Source: Psychrobacter urativorans
Lineage (GTDB): Bacteria > Pseudomonadota > Gammaproteobacteria > Pseudomonadales > Moraxellaceae
Reading direction: 5' to 3'
NCBI RefSeq assembly: GCF_904846695.1
Contig: NZ_CAJHBR010000011.1
Coordinates: forward strand, 1-64,000
Length of the DNA stretch: 64,000 nucleotides
Shown here: positions 16,880-26,426 of the stretch, piece by piece
How positions within the stretch are numbered: position 1 is the first letter of the stretch
Layout: each line of letters starts with the position of its first letter
Translations under genes and position numbers: made by a program
The notes under the pieces: model-generated
The model's input: only the letters and a program-made list of their open reading frames with translations
What the model was told of the DNA's origin: nothing
The model's database searches: none

Positions 16880-19609
16880 CTAACCTACAACGACGATGTT
16901 AACTAGCTTATTAGGCACGACGATTTCTTTTTTGATCTCACCAGTGATGAATTTTGCCACGCTATCTATAGCTCGTGCTTGTGCTTTGAGCTGTTCAGGA
17001 TCACCGTTAGGGGCGACTTCCATTTTGCCGCGCATCTTACCGTTAACCTGTACGATCATAGTAATAGTGTCTTGCACTAAAGCGCTAGCATCGACAGTAG
17101 GATAAGCCAAGTTTTGGGTATCCAAGCCTAAAGCTTCAAGTAGATGTTCACCAACGTGTGGCGCATATACCGAAAGCATGATTAACAAGTCCAAGAGCGC
17201 TGCATGCTTGACTTGTAAGTCTTGTTCGCCACTAGCCTTAAAGCTACTGAGCTCGTTAGCCAACTCCATAAGACTCGATACTGGAGTGTTCAATGCCAAG
17301 CGCTCGCCCAAGTCATTATCGATTTTCGCGATAGTTTCATGAGTTTTGCGACGTAAGTCCTTAGCCGCTTTACTTAAGTCGTCAGTATTTAGCGCTGTGC
17401 TATTTAAGACGGTTGGATCTATATTGGCATCAGTTAACGCCTGCATATGTTCAGTTGCGATACGCCAAACTTTTTTAACAAAGTTATAAGGACCTTTAAG
17501 GGCGTCATCTGACCATTCAAGGGTTTGATCAGCAGGAGCGGTAAATAGGGTATATAACCGAACCGTATCAGCACCGTATTGATCAATAGTGGTCTGTGGA
17601 TCAACGCCGTTATTCTTGGACTTTGACATTTTTTCAATTTTGCCAATAGTCACTGGTTGGCCGTCAGCTTTTAGTATGGCTTTGATTGGCTGCCCACGTT
17701 CGTTATAATCGATATCGATATCGTGCGGGAAGTAGTAAGTGGTACTAGCATCAGCATTAACCCGATAAAAAGTACCGGCCAATACCATGCCTTGAGTCAT
17801 CAGGTTTTTAAAGGGCTCATCACCAGATACTAAGTTTTCATCACGCATCAGCTTATGGAAGAAGCGTGCGTACAATAAATGCATGACCGCATGTTCAACA
17901 CCGCCGACATACTGATCTACAGGCAGCCATTTGTTAGCGGCCGACTTGTTGACCATGTTTTGACTGTCATTAGGACTAGCAAAGCGTGCATAGTACCAAC
18001 TAGACTCAACGAAAGTATCAAAAGTATCAGTCTCACGCTCAGCAGGATTACCACATTTAGGGCAGCTAGTATTGACAAACTCTGGAATGTTTTTGAGAGG
18101 ATTACCGCGACCATCAGGCACTACGTCCGTTGGCAGTACTACTGGCAAGTCTTTCTCTTCAACAGGCACCGTACCACAATGCTCACAGTTGACCATAGGG
18201 ATAGGGCAGCCCCAATAGCGCTGGCGTGACACACCCCAATCACGCAGACGATATTGAATTTTTTTATTAGCCAGACCTAGGGGTTCGAGCCGTTCGAGCA
18301 TAGCTGCAAAGGACTGCTCAAAATTCATGCCATCGAACTCACCGGAGTTGACTAAGGTATTGCGTTCGGTATAAGCAAGATTGACTTCAGTGTTATCAGC
18401 TGCGGCTTGAGCTTTAAGCTTATCAGCATAGCCGTCTGGCATCTCAATGACTTGCTTGATTGGCAAATCATACTTAATAGCGAACTCGTAATCGCGCTCG
18501 TCATGAGCTGGCACTGCCATCACCGCACCTGAGCCGTAGCTCATTAGTACATAGTTGGCCACCCAAACAGGTACTTTTTTGCCCGTTAGAGGATGCAAAA
18601 CAGTAAGGCCTGTATCCATACCGATCTTTTCAGCTTTGGCAAGGTCCGCTTCTGCAACTGAGCCTTTTTTACATAAAGCACAAAATTCGGCAATCAATTC
18701 ATTATGCTCAGCCGCATATTGCGCTAAAGGATGTTCAGCGGCGACTGCCACATAAGTAACACCCATCAAAGTATCAGGACGAGTGGTAAATACATCCAAA
18801 GTATTGTCTTGAGCTTCAAGCTCATAAGGGAAATGCACTTCCATACCAGCACTACGACCAATCCAGTTACGCTGCATGGTCAGTACTTCTGAGGGCCAAT
18901 GACCTTCTAGCTGATCCAAATCGTCGAGAAGCTCGTCGGCATAGTCAGTAATATTGAAGTAATACATCGGAATATCACGTTTTTCAACTGCAGCGCCACT
19001 ACGCCAGCCTTTACCATCGATAACTTGCTCATTAGCTAAGACCGTATTGTCGACCGGATCCCAATTGACAGTAGCAAGCTTTTTATAAACTAAGCCTTTT
19101 TTGTACAATTGTAAGAATAGCCATTGCTCCCACTGATAATAATCTGGGCTACAAGTTGCAAGTTCACGCGACCAGTCAACAGATAAGCCTAGCAATTTGA
19201 GCTGGGCACGCATGTTATCGATATTAGCGTAGGTCCATGCCGCTGGAGACATCTGATTGGCAATCGCGGCGTTCTCAGCGGGCAAGCCAAAGCCATCCCA
19301 GCCCATTGGCTGCATAACTTCAAAGCCTTTCAGGCGATAATAGCGGCTTAGGACGTCAGAAATCGTATAGTTACGTACATGGCCCATATGCAGCTTACCG
19401 CTGGGGTATGGGAACATCGACAGCATATAGCGACTTGGTTTGTCGCTAGGCTCATTGCTAACTTCAAAGCGTTTGTCAGCCGCCCATTTGGCTTGCTGCG
19501 TCGCTTCGATAAGCTGTGGCTGATAGAGGGTGCTGTCAGTAACCAGATCATTGACAGGATTATTGATATTATTAGTATTGGCTTGGTCAGAGGTCACAGC
19601 GTTGTTCAT
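16880..19609 (-). CDS. leuS: Leucyl-tRNA synthetase
   Basis: 909 residues, class Ia synthetase that charges tRNA-Leu. The HIGH-type motif is in YPSGKLHMGHVRNYT (about 70-84) and the KMSKS motif is intact in KIEKMSKSKNNGVDP. The CP1 editing domain lies in between (TTRPDTLMGVTYVAVAAEHP, with the conserved AHDERDYEFA). A zinc-like CPKCGN pair and CEHCG are in the ZN1 region. The first 50 residues are an Asn/Asp-rich extension not found in the E. coli enzyme; the catalytic core begins around YQPQLIEATQQAKW. It is the first gene of the leuS-lptE-holA transcript. Confidence 0.97.
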   Translation of the reverse strand: MNNAVTSDQANTNNINNPVNDLVTDSTLYQPQLIEATQQAKWAADKRFEVSNEPSDKPSRYMLSMFPYPSGKLHMGHVRNYTISDVLSRYYRLKGFEVMQPMGWDGFGLPAENAAIANQMSPAAWTYANIDNMRAQLKLLGLSVDWSRELATCSPDYYQWEQWLFLQLYKKGLVYKKLATVNWDPVDNTVLANEQVIDGKGWRSGAAVEKRDIPMYYFNITDYADELLDDLDQLEGHWPSEVLTMQRNWIGRSAGMEVHFPYELEAQDNTLDVFTTRPDTLMGVTYVAVAAEHPLAQYAAEHNELIAEFCALCKKGSVAEADLAKAEKIGMDTGLTVLHPLTGKKVPVWVANYVLMSYGSGAVMAVPAHDERDYEFAIKYDLPIKQVIEMPDGYADKLKAQAAADNTEVNLAYTERNTLVNSGEFDGMNFEQSFAAMLERLEPLGLANKKIQYRLRDWGVSRQRYWGCPIPMVNCEHCGTVPVEEKDLPVVLPTDVVPDGRGNPLKNIPEFVNTSCPKCGNPAERETDTFDTFVESSWYYARFASPNDSQNMVNKSAANKWLPVDQYVGGVEHAVMHLLYARFFHKLMRDENLVSGDEPFKNLMTQGMVLAGTFYRVNADASTTYYFPHDIDIDYNERGQPIKAILKADGQPVTIGKIEKMSKSKNNGVDPQTTIDQYGADTVRLYTLFTAPADQTLEWSDDALKGPYNFVKKVWRIATEHMQALTDANIDPTVLNSTALNTDDLSKAAKDLRRKTHETIAKIDNDLGERLALNTPVSSLMELANELSSFKASGEQDLQVKHAALLDLLIMLSVYAPHVGEHLLEALGLDTQNLAYPTVDASALVQDTITMIVQVNGKMRGKMEVAPNGDPEQLKAQARAIDSVAKFITGEIKKEIVVPNKLVNIVVVG

Positions 19610-19780
19610 AGTTGGCTCAAGAGTAAAGGTTTTAATAAGAAAAATGGATTAATTTAGATAGGGTAGAATAGCTTAAATCGGGCAAAATTGCGATGGGGCA
19701 AAGTAATTTTGCCGAACTATTAAAGCGATAGATGCGGCAATCTCTAACTATTAATGATAAATCGATGACTAGGAACACTA

Positions 19781-20170
19781 ATGACTATTACTATCTACGG
19801 TATCAAATCCTGCGACACTATGAAAAAAGCGCTCACTAAACTTGATGAGCTCGGGGTTAGCTACGACTTCCATGACTATAAGAAACAAGGCATCGACAAA
19901 GATAGCGTACAACGTTGGGTCGATGCTTTGGGTATAGATAAGGTGTTGAATAAGCGTGGAACGACATGGCGCAAATTAAGCGATGAGCAAAAACAATCAG
20001 CTGATGCTGATGCTGATGCTGATGCTGATGCTGATGTAGATAGGGCTATTAATTTGCTGCTAGAGCATACTAGTATGATTAAGCGCCCGATAGTAGAAGG
20101 TAGCTATAAACAACAGCCTGTTTTGCTTTGTGGTTTTGAACAACAAATTTTTAACACAACCTTTGATTAA
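19781..20170 (+). CDS. ArsC/Spx-family thioredoxin-fold protein (YffB-like)
   Basis: 129 residues. The N-terminus TIYGIKSCDTMKKALTKLDE holds the single redox Cys of the ArsC/Spx/YffB group, followed by YDFHDYKKQGID. The C-terminal IKRPIVEG is the conserved cis-Pro region. The missing Arg triad typical of true arsenate reductases makes arsenate reduction unlikely; YffB-like proteins are thought to be thiol- or glutathione-dependent reductases. An acidic Ala-Asp repeat (about 74-86) is coded by six GCTGAT units and replaces a short linker. The gene stands alone and is divergent from leuS. Confidence 0.82.
   Translation: MTITIYGIKSCDTMKKALTKLDELGVSYDFHDYKKQGIDKDSVQRWVDALGIDKVLNKRGTTWRKLSDEQKQSADADADADADADVDRAINLLLEHTSMIKRPIVEGSYKQQPVLLCGFEQQIFNTTFD
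20000..20035 (+). repeat. In-frame microsatellite (GCTGAT)x6
   Basis: Six exact hexamers inside the ArsC/Spx-like gene encode an Ala-Asp run. Slippage would change length by two residues without changing frame. Confidence 0.95.
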
Positions 20171-20253
20171 TAACACAATCTTTGCATAAACCCACATTAG
20201 GTTTAGTGTATTCTTACTATATTCTATATTGCTCATTAACTAATCTTCACTAT

Positions 20254-20281
20254 CAGTTCTTTATTAACAGTTCTTTATTAA
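20254..20281. repeat. 14-bp tandem duplication
   Basis: cagttctttattaa occurs twice in a row, 31 bases before the start of the secreted 121-aa protein gene, so it could influence its promoter or leader. Confidence 0.7.
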
Positions 20282-20311
20282 TAAGTTTTTATTAATCAAA
20301 AGGGGACGTTT

Positions 20312-20677
20312 ATGAAAAAGTTATTACTAGTGACTGCGCTAGTCACAGCACCGTTTATGGCTGTGTCTAGCAATGCGCAAGCTGCTGATACTTCTACCAA
20401 AATAACTTTTGTTAAAGATAGTTATTGTGGTAGCTTTTCCGGTAATATCAAAAACGGTAAGGAGTTCCGTGTATGGTTGCTACCAGAGCAAAACTTAGTC
20501 ATTCGTAATATTGGCGATGATCAAGTTAGCGTAGCTTATGTCACAGGGCCTAATGGTCGCTTAGATGGTGATCGCTATGATAAGGAGACTTCTTATTTTA
20601 CTGAACGTAAAGGTAATCACAAGATAAAGGTTTATGGTAATAGTAGCTATAGCTCTGTTGAGTTCTGTGCTTATTAA
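20312..20677 (+). CDS. Small secreted protein of unknown function
   Basis: 121 residues with a textbook signal peptide (MKKLLLVTALVTAPFMA..., cut likely after NAQA, about residue 24). The mature part of about 97 residues is polar and predicted beta-rich. It has two Cys (in DSYCGSFSG and at the C-terminal FCAY) that could form a disulphide joining its ends. The layout, with a final G..KIKVYG strand, faintly recalls small beta-sandwich domains such as PPC or PliG-type lysozyme inhibitors, but I cannot claim homology. The start has a good ribosome-binding site (aaaaggggacg). A terminator follows. Confidence 0.75.
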   Translation: MKKLLLVTALVTAPFMAVSSNAQAADTSTKITFVKDSYCGSFSGNIKNGKEFRVWLLPEQNLVIRNIGDDQVSVAYVTGPNGRLDGDRYDKETSYFTERKGNHKIKVYGNSSYSSVEFCAY

Positions 20678-20739
20678 GTCGCTAAAAATGATAAAGATTT
20701 ATTTATAAGTGCTGTTTTTACTAATGCTTTTTTAATAGT

Positions 20740-20772
20740 AAGCCCAAGCTTAGAGGATACTAAGCTTGGGCT
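20740..20772. terminator. Bidirectional terminator between convergent genes
   Basis: aagcccaagctta pairs perfectly with taagcttgggctt around gaggatac. It lies between the secreted protein gene (+) and argB (-). The T-runs are short. Confidence 0.75.
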
Positions 20773-20823
20773 TAAGTGTTTTTAGCGCTAGTGTTTTAGC
20801 GTTTTTTGAGTGGCAACAGGAAG

Positions 20824-21744
<921 letters not shown>

Positions 21745-22009
21745 CTAAAATAGGGTTTTAAGATTGTAATTAATTACACAGGAATAGCTTAAAAAAGCTT
21801 TAAGCAAATAGATTTAGTAAAGACGTCAAAAATCTAAGGTTAACAAGGCTTTTAAAGGATCAGCTTGAGCGAAGACCACTATTAAACAGCTATCAAACCT
21901 TTATCAAATAACTATCAAATAGCTATCAAACCATTATTAGAAAAACAGCTTAAAGAACTAAGCCAGTAATAGTAGTGACTTTACTGCGTTTATGGACTTT
22001 TTATCGAAG

Positions 22010-24070
22010 TTATTCAGGTTGAATAGCCGCTATTTGATCTGCCATATCTTCATCGAACAAGCGACATAGAGCTACTAGACGGGTTTGCACTGCTAGGAGC
22101 TCATCCATAGTGTCGCCTGCAAAGCGCACGGTCAGACTGTTACTAGTGTTGGATCGGCGTACTACCCCAAAACCATGCGCGAAGTCTAAGCGCACGCCAT
22201 CTATACGAGATAATAAAGTGCCTGCTGGCAATAACTGCTGCGCTTCTGTGACGGTCTTTAAGATAGGCGGCTCAGGATTAAAGCACTTACAAGATATCGA
22301 CTGAGTAAATAATGCCGTCTGAGTCAGGAGTTGATCGCCTGTATTATCAGCGACTACATGCTGTAGATACTGACAGTACTCGACTAAATGTTCAATAAAG
22401 GTACAGCTGTTAGTATTAGCATCGTTAAAAGGCAGATAGTGATCAGCGCTACTAATAAGTACAGGCAGGTTTTTAGTGATGTCAGTCAACTGATAAGGGG
22501 CTACTAGGGCTCTAGGCTCACCCCATACATCAGTGCTTAGGGGCGCAGCATAACTCAAGCTATCAGCGTCCATTAATTTGGCTAAAGCTGCAAGAGTAGG
22601 CGCAGTATGAGTTAACCAATGCAACAAGCGTAGAGCTGCATACATCGCATCATCGTAAGCTATAAAGTAACCATCATTAAATATAAAGTGGCCTGATAGC
22701 TCGCCAGCAAATATAGTCGGCTGAGTAGCCGTTTGTAGCTGCTGCCTTAATAAGCTACTACCCGTTCTAGTCATAATAGGGGTAGCACCAAGCTTACTCA
22801 GCAAGCGAGGCAAATGATGTGAGCACTTTATATCGAATAGAACTTCAGGTGCTGCTGCTGTAGCGCCAGCTTTGACAGGACATTCAGTGACGGCTACTTG
22901 CGCTAGTAAGTATAATAAATGATCAGCGTTGATAACTTTGCCGCTATTATCAACGATCATTAGTCGATCGCCATCACCGTCAAAAGCTAAGCCGATATCC
23001 GCTTGATTAACCATCACTGTCTGTTGTAACTCAGCCAAGCGATTAGGCTCAGTAGGATCAGGGTTACCTATAGGAAAACAGCCATCGGGTCTATCGTTAA
23101 GCATAATAACCCGCTGACAAAAGCGCTCGAATAAAGGCTGAGCGATATTACTAGTTGCCCCATTCATACAGTCAATAACTAAAGTCAAATCTAACTTAGC
23201 TTGGCTTATAGGCTTAATCAGCGCTAGAGACTGATGCTTCTTAATAAGGTTGCTATCAGTGCAATGGCGATCGATTTTACGGTCATTAATTTTACTATTA
23301 CCAATAGAGTGCTCATTAGCATAACACTGATCAATAGTATTAAAGACTTGTACGATAGCCTCAATATAAGTAGTAGCAATCAGCTCAGCTGGCAAGTCAG
23401 TGCTGATAGCAGTATCAGTACCGATAATAGCCCCAATATCATTGCTCTTAGGGCTACCAGCGGATTCATAGTTGAAATGCGAGTTAGAGTCTAAGGTTAA
23501 CGAAATATTTAGAGCGTTGCTATAGTTATGAGGCCTATTTTTGTTAAGCTCAAAGCTATGCAACTGCTGATACAGCGCTTGAATTTCTAGGCTGCTAGGA
23601 GAAGTATTAGCCACTAGCCATTTGATACCTAAAATGTTTTTGTGCGAATGACTAGCAGTGACCATAATGCCATGGCCATCATACTTTTGTGCCCAAAAGG
23701 CCATCATCGGGGTAGTAATCAGTCCCAAATTAATAACCGTTAGCCCTCGTTGACGTAAGATGTCGGCTAGCATGTGCGCCATAGTGTCACTACCTAAGCG
23801 TACGTCAAAGCCGATGACTATAGTTTTAGCCGTAGTTTCAGCCGTAGTTTCAGTAGTATAAGCCTGATTATTTCGAGACGGATTAGTGTGAGTCTTATTA
23901 GTAATAGAGGCTTTACTAAAACGCTCATAATAGCTTCGAGAATGATAGAGGTCGGCAAAAACCTCGCCCAATGCGGCTATAAAATCAATAGTAAAGTATT
24001 GGCGCTCACCACGGATGTCATAAGCTCGGAATAAGGGCTGTTGGGCAGTAAAAGCAGGTAAATTTGGCAT
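22010..24070 (-). CDS. algC: Phosphomannomutase/phosphoglucomutase (AlgC-like), enlarged
   Basis: 686 residues against about 463 in Pseudomonas AlgC. It belongs to the alpha-D-phosphohexomutases, which interconvert hexose 1- and 6-phosphates for LPS and exopolysaccharide. The N-terminal FRAYDIRG, the metal loop AFDGDGDRLMIVD, the sugar loop AGELSGHFIFND and the C-terminal phosphate loop VVRRSNTSNSLTVRFA are all present. The phosphoserine loop reads TASHSHKN (S140) where the family normally has T[GA]SHNP, so the Asn and Pro are replaced. The extra length is in low-complexity inserts at about 50-82 and 165-285. Its place between dut and argB is the same as in Pseudomonas. Confidence 0.88.
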   Translation of the reverse strand: MPNLPAFTAQQPLFRAYDIRGERQYFTIDFIAALGEVFADLYHSRSYYERFSKASITNKTHTNPSRNNQAYTTETTAETTAKTIVIGFDVRLGSDTMAHMLADILRQRGLTVINLGLITTPMMAFWAQKYDGHGIMVTASHSHKNILGIKWLVANTSPSSLEIQALYQQLHSFELNKNRPHNYSNALNISLTLDSNSHFNYESAGSPKSNDIGAIIGTDTAISTDLPAELIATTYIEAIVQVFNTIDQCYANEHSIGNSKINDRKIDRHCTDSNLIKKHQSLALIKPISQAKLDLTLVIDCMNGATSNIAQPLFERFCQRVIMLNDRPDGCFPIGNPDPTEPNRLAELQQTVMVNQADIGLAFDGDGDRLMIVDNSGKVINADHLLYLLAQVAVTECPVKAGATAAAPEVLFDIKCSHHLPRLLSKLGATPIMTRTGSSLLRQQLQTATQPTIFAGELSGHFIFNDGYFIAYDDAMYAALRLLHWLTHTAPTLAALAKLMDADSLSYAAPLSTDVWGEPRALVAPYQLTDITKNLPVLISSADHYLPFNDANTNSCTFIEHLVEYCQYLQHVVADNTGDQLLTQTALFTQSISCKCFNPEPPILKTVTEAQQLLPAGTLLSRIDGVRLDFAHGFGVVRRSNTSNSLTVRFAGDTMDELLAVQTRLVALCRLFDEDMADQIAAIQPE

Positions 24071-24126
24071 GTTTTTACTTCCTTATCCTAGTGACAACCA
24101 ATATGAGCAATAGTTAACATCAGGTA

Positions 24127-24591
24127 TTATTGACGGCCTGAATGACCAAAACCACCAGCACCGCGTGCGCTCTGGTCACTAAATTCAGTGACTACTTCGA
24201 ACTCAGGGCGAGCCACCGGCACTACTATATACTGAGCCATACGTTCAGCAGGATTGAGTAAAAAATCCTCGCCACTACGATTCCAAATACTAACCATTAG
24301 CTCGCCTTGATAATCAGCATCAATAAGACCTACTAAGTTACCTAAGACAATACCATGTTTATGACCAAGACCTGAGCGTGGCAAAATCATGCCGGCATAG
24401 TTAGGATCAGAGATATAAACTGCTAAGCCCGTACCGATTAAGTGCGTGCTGCCAGACTTGATAGTTAGCGGCTCATCAATACAAGCGCGTAAATCAATAC
24501 CTGCCGAGCCATCAGTAGCTCGTGTCGGTAAAGAGAATGCTGGATCTTCAATAACTTTAGGGTTTAGAACTTTAACTTGTACCGCTTGCAT
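24127..24591 (-). CDS. dut: Deoxyuridine 5'-triphosphate nucleotidohydrolase
   Basis: 154 residues from the chosen ATG at 24591. It cleaves dUTP to dUMP and diphosphate, keeping uracil out of DNA. All five motifs of the trimeric family are seen: [47 protein letters not shown] and the C-terminal [11 protein letters not shown]. The frame stays open upstream to an ATG at 24708, adding 39 residues, but that stretch is unlike dUTPases; the inner ATG is preceded by GAGAAGG and gives the usual length. It is 56 bases upstream of algC. Confidence 0.95.
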   Translation of the reverse strand: MQAVQVKVLNPKVIEDPAFSLPTRATDGSAGIDLRACIDEPLTIKSGSTHLIGTGLAVYISDPNYAGMILPRSGLGHKHGIVLGNLVGLIDADYQGELMVSIWNRSGEDFLLNPAERMAQYIVVPVARPEFEVVTEFSDQSARGAGGFGHSGRQ

Positions 24592-24715
24592 AACCTTCTC
24601 ACTTAACAATTTAACAGGGTTTATAAAATTTTGTTTGTCAATTATTTTTATTTTAAGCAAATAGCGAAAAACGGTTCTTAATTTATAGTTTTTAGCTTCA
24701 AATTTCAACTATTGG

Positions 24716-26119
24716 CTAAAGGATCAGAATACTAGCTAAACCCAAAAATGACATAAAGCCGACAATATCAGTCACTGTAGTCAAAATGACAGAAGCGGAT
24801 AGCGCAGGATCGATATTCATGTTTTTAAGCATCAGAGGAATGGCAATCCCTGAGGCATTCGCTGCGGTCATATTGATGGCAATAGCACAGCCAATTACGG
24901 CGGTAATCTTCGCATCTTGAAACCACAGCTGAGCAATTATTGCCATAACTAGCGCCCAAACAATACCGTTGATAGCGCCAACCCACAGCTCTTTGTTGAA
25001 TAGCCACCAGCGGTTGGAACCACCGATTTGACCCATAGCCATACCACGAATAACGATAGTTAAAGTCTGTGATCCGGCAATGCCGCCCATGCTTGCCACT
25101 ACCGGCATTAGTATTGCCAGCGCTACTACTTTCGCCAGCACTTCTTCAAACTGACCGATAACTGCAGCCGCTAGTAAAGCGGTACATAAGTTAATCCCTA
25201 GCCAAATACTACGACTTTTAGCACTAGTTAGAATAGGCGCAAACAGCTCTTCGTCTTGACTGACACCCGCAAGGTTACGCATAGTACTATCGACATCATC
25301 TTGAATAATCTCTGAGATATCTTCACCATTTAGCTGTCCAACCAGTTCGCCATGACTGTTAATCACTGGCGCAAAGCGAATGTCTTCTGAGCGAAAAATC
25401 GCCGCTGCATCTTGAATGTCTAAACGATCGTTAATCGTCACTGCATTATCGACGAGACTAGATACTAAAGTGCTTTGATCATGTTTGATTAAATCAGCTA
25501 AGCTCAATAGTCCCAGTAGTTGTTTACTCTTATCAACCACTAATAACTCTTGGCTCTGATCATCAAGTAAGCGTGTATCGCTGCGTAGCCATTGCTGTAC
25601 TTGCGCAAGACTGCTGTCGTCTTGTACCTGAATGATATCAGGATCCATATAGCTGCCAACTTCCCAGTCCTCATAAGTATCCAGCTTATTGACTTGAATG
25701 CGGATATCTTCGTCCAAAGTTGCCATCACTGAGGTACGCACTTTCTCAGTAACGGTGTCTAATAGCTCTGAGATATCTTGCGCATCAAGATCCTGCGCAA
25801 GTAGCGATATCTCCTGTGAAGAGATATTCTCTAACAAAGGCTGACGGGTATCGAACTCTAATTCTGCTAATACTTGGCCTTTGATTTTTGCCGCAACTTG
25901 TTCCCAGATTAGCTGACGACTCGGTGAGGGAAACGACTCCAATAAGTTGGCAATCTCATACTCGGACTGCTTTAATAAAAAATCACTAATGGCCGCAAAA
26001 TCGTCATTAGCCACTAAGTCCTGCAAGTACAGCAGCTTGTACTCAGCGCTATACTCAAGTGGGTTATAGTCTGGCTGCAATGTCGGTATGCGGTCAGGGC
26101 TAGAATTAGGCACGGACAT
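24716..26119 (-). CDS. mgtE: Magnesium transporter MgtE
   Basis: 467 residues in the three-part MgtE layout: N-terminal helical domain (about 30-135), a CBS pair (about 140-270, with IRFAPVINSHGELVGQ) and a five-helix membrane domain (about 300-467). The selectivity-region sequences PVVASMGGIAGSQTL and the last segment IALTTVTDIVGFMSF-like (LTTVTDIVGFMSFLGLA) are typical. The CBS and N domains sense cytosolic Mg2+ and close the channel. It lies 124 bases upstream of dut on the same strand. Confidence 0.94.
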   Translation of the reverse strand: MSVPNSSPDRIPTLQPDYNPLEYSAEYKLLYLQDLVANDDFAAISDFLLKQSEYEIANLLESFPSPSRQLIWEQVAAKIKGQVLAELEFDTRQPLLENISSQEISLLAQDLDAQDISELLDTVTEKVRTSVMATLDEDIRIQVNKLDTYEDWEVGSYMDPDIIQVQDDSSLAQVQQWLRSDTRLLDDQSQELLVVDKSKQLLGLLSLADLIKHDQSTLVSSLVDNAVTINDRLDIQDAAAIFRSEDIRFAPVINSHGELVGQLNGEDISEIIQDDVDSTMRNLAGVSQDEELFAPILTSAKSRSIWLGINLCTALLAAAVIGQFEEVLAKVVALAILMPVVASMGGIAGSQTLTIVIRGMAMGQIGGSNRWWLFNKELWVGAINGIVWALVMAIIAQLWFQDAKITAVIGCAIAINMTAANASGIAIPLMLKNMNIDPALSASVILTTVTDIVGFMSFLGLASILIL

Positions 26120-26426
26120 AAATATTCCAAAAATGGTAAAAGCTATAACCGTTCACAATTAAAGCTATTGCTAAGCAAAAAGGCGGCGACTAACCCGCTG
26201 ATTATTAAAAATAAGCAAGAAAAGCGCCAAAGGAGCAGTAAAGCCAAAGTTGCGCTAGTTGTCAGTATAGTTTGCCAGCACACTCTGTAAGCACAGTATC
26301 GCTATCAGCAATAGAACAGGGCAAAATTTGATTACTGACACTAGTATGACAAGGTTTAGTTCATACTCCACTAGGGTTCAATGGACTCTTAATGCGCTAA
26401 CTGATAGGTACCTAACGTCGGCTTAA
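26120..26426. other. Gene-free spacer between mgtE and rep
   Basis: I see no gene, repeat or strong hairpin in these 307 bases. They should hold the mgtE promoter, which I could not place. Confidence 0.4.

Noticed and set aside
17879..18229. A 116-aa plus-strand frame inside leuS
   Set aside because: It is a shadow of the well-conserved leuS coding sequence.
24592..24708. Longer dut start adding 39 residues
   Set aside because: The extension is unlike dUTPases and the inner ATG has a GAGAAGG site.
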